Part shown: in pieces, positions 17,419 through 26,644 of the stretch
How the letters are laid out: every line of letters begins with the position of its first letter
Position numbering within the stretch: position 1 is the stretch's first letter
Origin: Brevundimonas sp. SORGH_AS_0993
Lineage (GTDB): Bacteria; Pseudomonadota; Alphaproteobacteria; Caulobacterales; Caulobacteraceae
Direction: 5' to 3'
DNA: 64,000 bases
Assembly (NCBI RefSeq): GCF_030818545.1
Contig: NZ_JAUTAH010000001.1
Location: forward strand, 2,733,001 to 2,797,000
Notes under the pieces: model-generated
What the model was told of the DNA's origin: nothing
What the model saw: only the letters and a program-made list of their open reading frames with translations
Databases searched by the model: none
Position numbers and translations under genes: made by a program

Positions 17419-17736
17419 TTAGCCGACGCGACCGACGATGGTTCTTATGGTTTCGGCCTTGGTCGGCAGGTCGGCGGCCAGCCGGGCGGCGATTTCGCGC
17501 GCGCCGACCGGATAGGCGTCGCCGCCAGCCGCGATCTCCCTGGCCTTTTCGGCGGCCTGCATCAGCAGGCGCTCCAGCTGCTCGATCTCTTCCAGCGCGA
17601 GGGCGTGGGCTTCGAGCTGCAGGCGTTTGACGCGCTCGGCCGTCGTCTCGGGTGCGCGCATCAGGTCGTAAACCGCGGATTCGACGCCCACCAGCCGCAG
17701 ATCGGGTTTGGCTTCGCCGCCGGTCTTCTTGGTCAT
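17419..17736 (-). CDS. small coiled-coil-like hypothetical protein
   Basis: A 105-residue protein beginning MTKKTGGEAKPDLRLVGVES, with a long charged helix (about 35-75, rich in Glu, Leu, Ala, Lys) likely to form a coiled coil. The ATG at 17736 has GGGGA 7-8 bases upstream and was preferred over 17754. It lies 61 bp upstream of the SDR gene on the same strand. No family is recognised. Confidence 0.65.
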   Translation of the reverse strand: MTKKTGGEAKPDLRLVGVESAVYDLMRAPETTAERVKRLQLEAHALALEEIEQLERLLMQAAEKAREIAAGGDAYPVGAREIAARLAADLPTKAETIRTIVGRVG

Positions 17737-17846
17737 GGAATCGTTCCCCAGCACAGGCTTAACTCACAAGTAGAGCCTGTTAGGGCGCAACGTCGAGCTT
17801 GACCGTAACGGTTGTTGCGACCCTGTGGCCGCGGCGCATCGTTCGA

Positions 17847-19847
17847 CTACAGTTCGGGGGCGCGGGCCGGGACCATGGCCGGGGCGGCGACGGGGGCCAG
17901 GACGCCGCCGGCGACCGCGCGCAGGGGCGAGCGGGGCGTGTGCAGCACGGCCGGATTGACGCTGACGCCGTCCTGGGCGGGCGTGACCAGGAAGCCCTTC
18001 TTGGCCAGGGCGTCGCCTGAACGAACGCGCGAGGTCCAGACGCTGATCGGCGCGGCTAGCAGCAGCGGCAGGACGATGGGCGCGAACCAGGTCGCCAGAT
18101 CCGGACGGACGCACAGCGGCGCGACAAAGCCGACCCCGGCGATCATCTGCCAGCGCATGGCGCGGAAGGCGTCGGACCAGGCCAGGCCGTCGGCGTCGCG
18201 CTGCTGAGCGGTCCAGCCGGCGTCGTGCCCGGACAGAATCTGGATGAAGGCCTTGGTGTTGGCGACCATCAGGATGGGCGCCAGGATGGCCGACAGGGCG
18301 ATCTCGGCGACCATGCCGCGGGCGATGGCGCGGCGGCCGCCGAAGGCGCGGCGTTCGGCCGGGCGGCTCAGCACCAGGGCGGCGCCCATGAACTTGGGTC
18401 CGATCAGCAGCACGCCCGACAGGAAGGACGCCAGCATGAAGGGCGTGAACTGCGGGTTCAGGATGTAGAAGAAGCTGGACCAGTCCACCGGATAGAACAT
18501 CTGGATGAACAGGCCGGTCATCAGCGACGCCAGCCACAGGGGCGAGGACAGATAGGCCATGCAGCCCATCAGCAACTGGAGGCGGCTCATCGGCGACAGG
18601 CCCTTGGCCGTGATCAGGCCCAGGTGCTGCAGATTGCCCTGGAACCAGCGGTGGTCGCGGCGGATGAAGTCCGTGATTGACGGCGGGGTTTCTTCCCAGG
18701 AGCCTTCCAGGGCGGCGGTGACGTGCACGGCCCAGCCGGCGCGGCGGAGCAGGGCGGCCTCGACCACGTCATGGCTCAGGATATGGCCGCCGAAGGGCTT
18801 CCTGCCCTTCAGGTGGGGCAGACCGCAGCAGTCGGCGAAGGCGCGCGTGCGGATGATGGCGTTGTGGCCCCAGTAGCTGGATTCAGAGCCGGTCCAGTAG
18901 GCCAGGCCGGCGGCGGCCACGCGGCCGTACAGACGCACCGAGTACTGCGACACGCGGGCGAAGACGGTGCGCGCCTTGATGATGACAGGGGCCGTCTGGA
19001 TCAGGCCCACGCCGGGATTGCGCTCCATGGCGTCGACCATGCGCAGCAGGGTCTCGCCCGCCATGGTGCTGTCGGCGTCCAGCACGATCATGTTTTCGTA
19101 GGCGGCGCCGAAGCGACGAATCCAGTCGGACAGGTTGCCGACCTTGCGTTCGGTGTTCTGAAGACGACGGCGGTAGTAGACCTTGCAGCCCGCGCTTTGG
19201 CGGAAGCTCTGGAACACCGACAATTCGGCGGCGGCGGCCTCTTCCTTGGTCGAGTCGCTCAGCACGAAGATGTCGAAGGCGTCGGCCGCGCCCAGGCGCG
19301 CCAGGGAGGCGTCGATCTGGGTCAGGCGCGCGAAGGAGGCGCGGGCGTCCTCGTTATATAGCGGCATCAACAGGGCCGTGCGCGTGCGAGGCAGGGCCGG
19401 ATGCGGCGAAAAGGCCAGGTCGGCCTGATCCTTGCCGCGCAGCATGACGAACAGGCCCATCAGGCCGCTGACGAACCAGCAGGAGATGGCGGTGATCAGC
19501 ACCATGAACAGGCCGAACGCGACCATCTCGGTCCCGTCCCAGCCCTTGCGGGCGTACAGATAGAAGGGTGTGATGGCCGACAGGGCGGTCAGCACGACGG
19601 TGCCGGCCAGCAGCGTCAGACGACGAAGGGCCACGGCGTGCGGCGAGGTGGCCGGGGTCGCCTGGGCGACGACGGTGGGGGCTTCCAGCGACTGCACGGG
19701 CATGGCCAGCGGCGCCTCGTCGGGCAGCCACGACCAGGCGGGCGCCTGCGTCGCCGCGTTCATCGTCTCGACTGCCGCCTGGTCGACAGTCCGGATCGCC
19801 AGCTTGTTCATGCCGTTCTGGACGCCCCCGAGTTGACCGATCGTCAT
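17847..19847 (-). CDS. opgH: osmoregulated periplasmic glucan glucosyltransferase
   Basis: A 666-residue inner-membrane GT2 enzyme (OpgH/MdoH) that makes the beta-glucan backbone from UDP-glucose and moves it across the membrane. N-terminal helices lie around 80-135. The GT2 domain has LMPLYNEDARASF, VLDADSTM and RRDHRWFQGNL, and about five helices follow. It is shorter than the E. coli protein because the N-terminal cytosolic region is small. No opgG is next to it; the next gene upstream on the same strand is an acyltransferase that could modify the glucans. Confidence 0.92.
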   Translation of the reverse strand: MTIGQLGGVQNGMNKLAIRTVDQAAVETMNAATQAPAWSWLPDEAPLAMPVQSLEAPTVVAQATPATSPHAVALRRLTLLAGTVVLTALSAITPFYLYARKGWDGTEMVAFGLFMVLITAISCWFVSGLMGLFVMLRGKDQADLAFSPHPALPRTRTALLMPLYNEDARASFARLTQIDASLARLGAADAFDIFVLSDSTKEEAAAAELSVFQSFRQSAGCKVYYRRRLQNTERKVGNLSDWIRRFGAAYENMIVLDADSTMAGETLLRMVDAMERNPGVGLIQTAPVIIKARTVFARVSQYSVRLYGRVAAAGLAYWTGSESSYWGHNAIIRTRAFADCCGLPHLKGRKPFGGHILSHDVVEAALLRRAGWAVHVTAALEGSWEETPPSITDFIRRDHRWFQGNLQHLGLITAKGLSPMSRLQLLMGCMAYLSSPLWLASLMTGLFIQMFYPVDWSSFFYILNPQFTPFMLASFLSGVLLIGPKFMGAALVLSRPAERRAFGGRRAIARGMVAEIALSAILAPILMVANTKAFIQILSGHDAGWTAQQRDADGLAWSDAFRAMRWQMIAGVGFVAPLCVRPDLATWFAPIVLPLLLAAPISVWTSRVRSGDALAKKGFLVTPAQDGVSVNPAVLHTPRSPLRAVAGGVLAPVAAPAMVPARAPEL

Positions 19848-19961
19848 TCCGAAGGCAGGAACGACGCGGGGTGCTGCACTGCAACACGCCCAGCATCATC
19901 GATCACATTCGCGCGATTTTCAATCACGCAATGTTGATGGCGTCAAAAAATTCATGGGTTT

Positions 19962-21863
19962 TCACGCTGGAACGTCGAAGGCGTCGGCTTCGCGGCGGCT
20001 TGTCGTCGATTCCGTGGCGAGCGACAGCAGTTTACGGTCCAGAACCCAGGCCGCAACCCCTACCCAGCCCACCAGGACGATGGCGTAGGCGCGCTCCCAC
20101 CAGCCGACATTGGCGTCATTGACCGTGCCTGGCAGGACCAGATGTTTGGTCACGACGGTCAGCACCGCCATGACCACGAAGGTCACGCCCAGGAAGGCTT
20201 TCAGACGGGGCATGTCCCGCCGTCGCGTCAGGCCCCAGAGCAGCAGCAGAGGCGCCAGCTGAATGCCCAGGGCCAGGTTGATGACCATGTGGCGCGGGTC
20301 CGGCCAGGGATAGAGGGTCGAGCCGGCCATGCCCGCCCCGGCCAGCACGAAGACCACGGCGATGACGGCGGCGGCGACGCGCGCGCCGGTCAGGGCGAAG
20401 ATCGCCAGGCCGAACCCCAGGCCGGCCAGCCCCGCCATCACGCCCGCGACGAAGACCCCGCCGTTGAAGATGATCGGCGCCTGGGCCGAGGCGCCCCCCA
20501 GCTCGCTCAGATATTGGGTGGCGTTGTCGAAGCCCGGATAGGCCAGGATGGCGACGGCGACGACGGTCAGGGCCAACAGCGGCGCGGCCACCCCCACGCC
20601 CAGCAGGCGGCGACGCCGATCGTAGCGTCGGCTGGGCCGCAGCAGACCCTTCAGGTCCAGCGGCCAGGGCCGGCCGTCCAGCGGCTTCAGCCCCCACAGC
20701 GGTCGGATGGCGGGAATGCGTTTGACGACCTCATAGACCGCCAGGCTGCCCAGGAAGGTCGTCAACGCCAGCGCCAGCGCCTCAAGCCCCGCAGGCAGGT
20801 TCGCCGGCCGCAAGATCCAGACGGCGGCGACCAGGATGGTCTGGTGCGCCAGATAGAGAGGAAAGGTCGCCTCGGTCAGATACCGCAGCACAGGCCCGCC
20901 CTTGTCGCGCAGATGGCGGCTGCCGAAGCCCAGGATGGCGACGATGACGCCCCATTGATCGACGCCATAGACCAGGGCCCGCGGCACGCCCCAGAAGGCG
21001 TCGGCGCCCGGATGCCAGACTTGCACCATCATGATCGGCAGGGCGACCGCGCCCAGCGCCAGGCCGACCCAGCGGTACCGCTCCATGTCGCGCCACAGGC
21101 TTTCGCGCCCCACGATGCAGAAGCCGAACAGAAAGGCGGACAGAGACAGGGCGTGGTTGTACCAGTCCCACTGCAGGGTGTTGGTGATGCCGAACCACGG
21201 GAACAGCCCCCAACGGATCAGGGTCAGATAAAGGATCGGCAGCAGCAGAAGCCGCGGCCCCCTCAACGCGCGCTCCAGTCCGCGGCCCAGGGCCTCGATC
21301 AGGCCCGGCCGGCGCCACAGCAGCACGGCGACCACGCTGTAGGCGGCGATATAGACGATGAACCACAGGTGGTTGACCGGCACACCGTCCGACAGGCCGC
21401 GCCAGCCGAACTCGTGACCCAACCAGGCGATGAAGCCGGCCACGCCGCCGGGCCAGCCGCTCTTGTCCATCGCCTCGATCCAGGACTGGATCGGCACCAG
21501 GAACAGAGCGCCGAAGATCAGGGGCGGGACCAGCCGTTCGAAGCGGGCGCGCGCGACCTGGCGCGGGGTGCGCCGCGCAGTCATGAACCGCAGCGCCGCG
21601 CCGGACACCAGGAACAGCAGCGTCAGTCGCCACGGATTGGTGATCAGGATCGCCTCGCGCATCCAGGCGAAGGTGTGCGCGCTGTGGACGTGCCAGTCAT
21701 AGACGCCATAGACTAGACCGACATGATAAAGGATCAGCAGGCCGAACGCGCCTACGCGGATCCAGTCCAGATCGTATCGGCGGGCGGTCGGGGCGACAGG
21801 CGGGTTCACCGCCGCGTCTATGATCCGCCCCGGCTCCTCAGGCAATATGGCGGATCGTCCCAA
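19962..21863 (-). CDS. acyltransferase-3 / DUF998 fusion membrane protein
   Basis: A 633-residue membrane protein made of two families. Residues about 28-390 are an acyltransferase-3 domain (RYDLDWIRVGAFGLLILYHVG start, then PVNHLWFIVYIAAYS) like OpgC. Residues about 420-615 are a DUF998-type domain of six helices, with the typical YLSELGGASAQAP stretch. It lies 114 bp upstream of opgH on the same strand, so a role in decorating periplasmic glucans is likely. The fusion itself is unusual. The starting ATG at 21863 gives a 30-residue cytosolic lead. Confidence 0.82.
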   Translation of the reverse strand: MGRSAILPEEPGRIIDAAVNPPVAPTARRYDLDWIRVGAFGLLILYHVGLVYGVYDWHVHSAHTFAWMREAILITNPWRLTLLFLVSGAALRFMTARRTPRQVARARFERLVPPLIFGALFLVPIQSWIEAMDKSGWPGGVAGFIAWLGHEFGWRGLSDGVPVNHLWFIVYIAAYSVVAVLLWRRPGLIEALGRGLERALRGPRLLLLPILYLTLIRWGLFPWFGITNTLQWDWYNHALSLSAFLFGFCIVGRESLWRDMERYRWVGLALGAVALPIMMVQVWHPGADAFWGVPRALVYGVDQWGVIVAILGFGSRHLRDKGGPVLRYLTEATFPLYLAHQTILVAAVWILRPANLPAGLEALALALTTFLGSLAVYEVVKRIPAIRPLWGLKPLDGRPWPLDLKGLLRPSRRYDRRRRLLGVGVAAPLLALTVVAVAILAYPGFDNATQYLSELGGASAQAPIIFNGGVFVAGVMAGLAGLGFGLAIFALTGARVAAAVIAVVFVLAGAGMAGSTLYPWPDPRHMVINLALGIQLAPLLLLWGLTRRRDMPRLKAFLGVTFVVMAVLTVVTKHLVLPGTVNDANVGWWERAYAIVLVGWVGVAAWVLDRKLLSLATESTTSRREADAFDVPA

Positions 21864-21874
21864 ACGGCGGCAGG

Positions 21875-23203
21875 TCAGATCAGGACCGACCGCGACAGGC
21901 CCAGCGCGGTCAGGGTGTCGGCCAGGGAGGCGTCCTGCTCGGCCTGATACAGGGCCATTTCGTCCAGCACCGGCCGGCCCAGCGCCTGTTCGAACTCGGC
22001 CTTGGCCGGATCGACGGCATAGGCGGCGGCCCGCGCTTCGGCGCCCAGGTTGGACTGGAAGATCCCGGCCGCGCTGACGGGCAGGAAGTCCTCATAGGTG
22101 ATCGGCTCGGCCGTCACGGCCTCCTGGGCGACCAAGGCGTCCAGATCGTCGGTCTCGGCCCGCTCGGCCAGGCCCTTCAGCGTAGGGCGATAGCGGAACC
22201 AGGCCAGGCCGCCGCGACGCAGGGCCTCCCAATCGTCGGGCAGGGCCGAAAAGTCCTTCTTGGCCAAGGCGTCGTCATAAAGCGCCCGGCCCGTCGGCGT
22301 CAGGGCGCAGCCGCGCTGCTCGATCTCGCCGAAACGGGCGGTGTGAACCCCGGCCACGACGCCGTCGCCGGAGGGGAAGGCGATCGCCTCCTCCAGCGCC
22401 TTGAAACTGGTCTGACGCAGCAGGATCGGACAGGCGCGGGCGGGCGGCCCCTCGATCGTCTCCTTGGGCGTTATGCCGTGTTCGGGCATGGCCGCCTGGG
22501 CCGCGTCTATGTCCAGGGTGCGCGGCGTTAGGTGGTTGATGTGCGGCCCCTTGAAGCTGACCACGTCGGCGATCAGCCGGTGGGCCGCGACCAGGCGGGC
22601 ATAGGTGTCGGCGCTGACCGTGGCCTGGGCGTGCCAGCGGAAGGTCTCCAGCAGTTCGGCCACGAAACGGTCGGCCTGGTCCGTGTCCAGCCCGCCGTTC
22701 GCCTCGGCCAGGGCGATCAAGTCGCGCGCGCCGGGCGTGAAGATGTCGCGCCGCGCCAGGGCCTCGGCCGCCTCCTGGCGCAAGGCCGCGTCCTCGATCA
22801 GCTCCAGCCGCAAAAGAGAACAGAAGACCCGGAACGGATTGCGCGACAGGGCGCCCGGATCGACCGGGCGGAAGGCGGTCGAATGCACCGGCACGCCGGC
22901 CGGGGCCAGATTGTAATAGCTGACGGGCTCCATCCCCATGACAGCGAAGGCCCGGCCGATCATGGCCAGTTCGTCCGCTGTGCCGACGCGGATGGCGCCG
23001 TGACGCTCTTGCGACAGCCGCGCCAGTTCGCCCGAGGCGGCCAGCCGGTTCGCCACGGCCGAATTGGCCTCCAGCACCCGCGCGTTGATGTCGGCCACCA
23101 GGGTAAGCAGCGCGCCGTACTGAGGCACTTCGGCCCGGTACATGGCGGACAGGGCGGCCGAGAACCGGCTGCGGATCTCGTCAGAATGGACGAAGGCGGA
23201 CAT
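21875..23203 (-). CDS. DUF1338 / 2-oxoadipate dioxygenase-decarboxylase (HglS type)
   Basis: A 442-residue protein of the DUF1338/YdcJ family, now known as the VOC-fold 2-oxoadipate dioxygenase/decarboxylase HglS, which forms D-2-hydroxyglutarate in lysine breakdown. The candidate metal-binding histidines are in ERHGAIRVG and in GPHINHLTPR. The ATG at 23203 has GGGAG 6-7 bases upstream. Only 11 bp separate it from the acyltransferase gene, but no functional link is evident. No other lysine-catabolism gene is in the window. Confidence 0.85.
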   Translation of the reverse strand: MSAFVHSDEIRSRFSAALSAMYRAEVPQYGALLTLVADINARVLEANSAVANRLAASGELARLSQERHGAIRVGTADELAMIGRAFAVMGMEPVSYYNLAPAGVPVHSTAFRPVDPGALSRNPFRVFCSLLRLELIEDAALRQEAAEALARRDIFTPGARDLIALAEANGGLDTDQADRFVAELLETFRWHAQATVSADTYARLVAAHRLIADVVSFKGPHINHLTPRTLDIDAAQAAMPEHGITPKETIEGPPARACPILLRQTSFKALEEAIAFPSGDGVVAGVHTARFGEIEQRGCALTPTGRALYDDALAKKDFSALPDDWEALRRGGLAWFRYRPTLKGLAERAETDDLDALVAQEAVTAEPITYEDFLPVSAAGIFQSNLGAEARAAAYAVDPAKAEFEQALGRPVLDEMALYQAEQDASLADTLTALGLSRSVLI

Positions 23204-23271
23204 GATCGCTCCCACTTTTCGTCGATCCATAGGCCGCGCGGGCGGCCGTGGAAAGCGGCCGGCCCTCGGCG

Positions 23272-23922
<651 letters not shown>

Positions 23923-24062
23923 CGGGGGCTCCGATCTCAAGGAAAACGACTTCGCCCCTATATGGGAACGTCGCAGGCGCTTGCCGAGGGGGCCATGGTG
24001 TTCTATCAGGCCCGCCTCCCGCCGGATCGACCTCCGGCGGCGCGCACGACGTGGCGTGAAAC

Positions 24063-24152
24063 GGACAGGTGGCGGAGTGGTCGATCGCGCACGCTTGGAA
24101 AGCGTGTGTAGGTGAAAGCCTACCGAGGGTTCGAATCCCTCTCTGTCCGCCA
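24063..24152 (+). tRNA. tRNA-Ser(GGA)
   Basis: A complete 90-nt class II tRNA. The acceptor arm GGACAGG pairs with TCTGTCC, the anticodon loop TTGGAAA carries anticodon GGA, and a long variable arm (TAGGTGAAAGCCTA) marks it as a serine tRNA. The T arm is GAGGGTTCGAATCCCTC, and the CCA end is encoded. It is divergent from msrA. No integrase lies nearby, so there is no sign that it serves as an attachment site. Confidence 0.97.
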
Positions 24153-24393
24153 CGTTCTGTGTAAAATCAGATACTTAAGCCAAGAAATCCATTTCACCCA
24201 TCAACCCATCCATCAATCGCTCAGCGCCTGAATTCTTAGGCCTAGGGGGGTGGTTGGGTCACGAGATGACCGCGCGCGAAAAAATAATTGCGTCGGCGCT
24301 TCATCGCGCAAGCATGTCCATTATCTCGTAAATCAAGCCTCTCCTACGCGCTGCAACCGTCCCGCTTGACTCCATGCTAAAGTCGAGGCGCAT

Positions 24394-25191
24394 ATGGAAC
24401 ATATGAGGAACATTTACTCGCGGCCTGACGCTCTGACGTCGCTGAAGACCCGCCTGGAGGTACTGGATCGGGCGAGCAGTCTTCGCGCCAGCTCGGGTAT
24501 GCGCGAGGGAAATGACGACGTCCTGGCCCCTTTAGGCGCAGGCGTGGTTCACGACCTCTACGCCGCGGGGCCCGCAGACGCCGTGGCGGTCAACGCATTT
24601 GGTCTTGGCATGGCGCTGCGGGCGGCGGCGGGGCGGCCCATAGTCTGGGGCCTGCACGAGATGATGGCCCAAGAGGCGGGACGGCCTCATGGCCCAGGCC
24701 TGCATGAGATGGGGCTGTCGCCCCGCGATCTATTATTGGTGAGGACTCGCGATGTGCAGAGCCTGCTGGCTGTGGGCGAGGAAGCTCTGCGCAGTCCGGC
24801 CGTAGGCGCCGTCCTGCTCAGCGCCTGGGGCGAGGCCAAGGCCTTTAGCCTGACGGCCAGCCGACGGCTGGCGCTGGCGGCCGAGAACGGCGGGGCGACC
24901 CTGTTTCTGGCGCGTGCGGGCGCCGCACCCCATCCCAGCGCCGCCGAGAGCCGATGGTCGGTGTCGTCTTGGGCTTCAGAACCTCTGGAAGGGGGCGCGC
25001 CGGGGCGACCGTCTTTTTCCGCCACCCTGCTGCGGCGGCGCGGCGGGGGCGAACCGAGAACCTGGACCTTGGAGTGGGATCGTGACGCACGATCCTTCCG
25101 TGAACCGGCGACGCTATCTGGCGCTGTGGTTCCCCTGGCTGCCCAGCGACCGGCTGAAGCGTGGGGCGCGGGCGGCCGACGCGTCGCCTGA
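24394..25191 (+). CDS. imuA: ImuA, SOS mutagenesis accessory protein
   Basis: A 265-residue RecA/SulA-like protein of the ImuA family, the first gene of the SOS translesion cassette. The segment APLGAGVVHDLYAA and the following alanine-rich Rossmann-like core match ImuA. Two starts are possible: ATG 24394 (GAGG 5 bases upstream) and ATG 24403. Both lie in or beside the LexA box, so transcripts may have a very short or no leader. The last 36 codons overlap the start of imuB (25082-25191) in another frame. Confidence 0.82.
   Translation: MEHMRNIYSRPDALTSLKTRLEVLDRASSLRASSGMREGNDDVLAPLGAGVVHDLYAAGPADAVAVNAFGLGMALRAAAGRPIVWGLHEMMAQEAGRPHGPGLHEMGLSPRDLLLVRTRDVQSLLAVGEEALRSPAVGAVLLSAWGEAKAFSLTASRRLALAAENGGATLFLARAGAAPHPSAAESRWSVSSWASEPLEGGAPGRPSFSATLLRRRGGGEPRTWTLEWDRDARSFREPATLSGAVVPLAAQRPAEAWGAGGRRVA
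24397..24411 (+). promoter_or_regulatory. LexA box (GAAC-N7-GAAC)
   Basis: The direct repeat GAAC-ATATGAG-GAAC fits the alphaproteobacterial LexA operator (GTTC-N7-GTTC read on the other strand). It overlaps the presumed first codons of imuA. A TTGACT at 24366 and GCATAT at 24390 upstream could form the promoter. SOS control of the imuA-imuB-dnaE2 cassette is well known in Caulobacter. Confidence 0.8.
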
Positions 25192-26644
25192 TCCCGCGCC
25201 GGTCGTTCTGGTCGAGAAGGTCGGCGGCGCTCTGCGTCTGGCGGCTGTCGATCAGGCGGCGGCGCGGGCGGGCCTGACGGCTGGGCTGACCCTGGCCGAT
25301 GCGCGGGCGCGAACGCCGTCCCTGCGCACCGTCGTTCATCGCCCCGAGGCGGATGCGATCCTGTTGCTGCAGGTGATGGAGGACTTCGGCCGCTTCACGC
25401 CCATGATCGCCGAGGATGCGCCATACGGTCTGATGCTGGACATCACCGGCTGCGCCCATCTGTTCGGCGGGGAGGCCGGCCTGGTCCGCGCCGCGCATCA
25501 GCGTGCAGGGCGCATCGGACTGACGGTCCGCAGCGCCTTGGCATCCACGCCTCAGGCGGCGCGGGCGCTGGCCCGGTTCGGGCCAGGGGGTCTGTTCGCG
25601 ACCGGGGCGGATCGACAAGCGGTGCGCGGCCTGCCGGTTGCGGCGCTGGATCTGCCGGAACGTGACGCCCAGGCGCTGCGGCGCGCCGGGCTGAAACGGA
25701 TCGCCAATCTGGACGACCGGCCGCGCGCGCCCCTGGCCGCCCGCTTCGGGGCCGACTTCTCCGCCAGACTGGCGCGTGTTCTGGGCGACGAGGATGTTCG
25801 CATCACGCCGAACCACCCGCCGCCGCCCATCGTCGTGGACCGCGTCTTCTTCGAACCCATCCTGACCGATACGGATGTGGAGCGCGTCCTGTCCGACCTG
25901 CTGATCGACACCGCCGATCAGCTGGATCAGGCGGGCCAGGGCGGGCGGGAGTTCGAGGCCGGCTTCTATCGCGTTGATGGCCAGGTTCGCCGCATCGTCG
26001 CGCGGACCGGCCGTCCGACACGTGATGCGGACGCGTTGCTGCGTCTGTTCCGCGAACGGCTGGCGGCCCTGTCCAATCCGCTGGACCCCGGCTTTGGCTT
26101 TGATCAAATGCGGCTGTCGGTTTTGGAAACCCAGACGCTGAAACCGGCTCAGCGCGGTCTGTGCGACGACCGCCCCAATGGCGAAGACCTCAGCCGCCTG
26201 ATCGACCGACTGACGGCGCGGCTGGGCCCCGGGGCGGTGTTGAGTTTCGAACCGCTGGGGTCGCATATCCCCGAGCGCGCCGGGCGGATGGTCCCGGCGA
26301 CGATGAAGACCCCGCGCCCCGCCCATGACTGGCCCGATCTCGATCCGGGCGATCCGCCCTTGCGACCGCTTCAGATTTTCGATCCTCCCCAGCCCGTCGA
26401 TACCCTCGCCGAAGTGCCGGACGGTTCGCCCCTGCGGTTCCGATGGCGTCGGGTGCTGCACGAGGTGGCTTTGGCCGAGGGGCCGGAGCGGATCGGCGGC
26501 GAGTGGTGGCAGGTGCCGGATCAGAAAACCCGCGACTATTACCGCGTCGAGGATCGCGAAGGCCGACGCTTCTGGCTGTTTCGTCAGGGCTTGTATGGCG
26601 AAACGGACGAGCCGCGCTGGTTCGTCCACGGCCTGTTCGCATGA
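25082..26644 (+). CDS. imuB: ImuB, catalytically inactive Y-family polymerase homologue
   Basis: A 520-residue Y-family polymerase-like protein that links ImuA, DnaE2 and the sliding clamp during error-prone bypass of lesions. The palm starts RRRYLALWFPWLPSDR. Where an active polymerase has the acidic pair (SxDExxLD), this protein has MLDITGCAHLFGGE, as expected for inactive ImuB. The GTG at 25082 has GGAG about 7 bases upstream; GTG 25100 is an alternative. Its stop overlaps the dnaE2 start (ATGA). Confidence 0.9.
   Translation: MTHDPSVNRRRYLALWFPWLPSDRLKRGARAADASPDPAPVVLVEKVGGALRLAAVDQAAARAGLTAGLTLADARARTPSLRTVVHRPEADAILLLQVMEDFGRFTPMIAEDAPYGLMLDITGCAHLFGGEAGLVRAAHQRAGRIGLTVRSALASTPQAARALARFGPGGLFATGADRQAVRGLPVAALDLPERDAQALRRAGLKRIANLDDRPRAPLAARFGADFSARLARVLGDEDVRITPNHPPPPIVVDRVFFEPILTDTDVERVLSDLLIDTADQLDQAGQGGREFEAGFYRVDGQVRRIVARTGRPTRDADALLRLFRERLAALSNPLDPGFGFDQMRLSVLETQTLKPAQRGLCDDRPNGEDLSRLIDRLTARLGPGAVLSFEPLGSHIPERAGRMVPATMKTPRPAHDWPDLDPGDPPLRPLQIFDPPQPVDTLAEVPDGSPLRFRWRRVLHEVALAEGPERIGGEWWQVPDQKTRDYYRVEDREGRRFWLFRQGLYGETDEPRWFVHGLFA

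Noticed and set aside
20142..21716. A plus-strand frame of 524 residues rich in Gln, Arg and Gly
   Set aside because: Composition is that of a GC-rich shadow; the real gene is the acyltransferase on the minus strand.
23923..24153. N-terminal extension of msrA starting [11 protein letters not shown]
   Set aside because: It is the antisense reading of tRNA-Ser(GGA), a well-known false start; the true msrA start is 23922.
24063..24393. tRNA-Ser as an island attachment site
   Set aside because: No integrase, and no repeat of the tRNA 3' end was seen near the accessory island at 30-37 kb.
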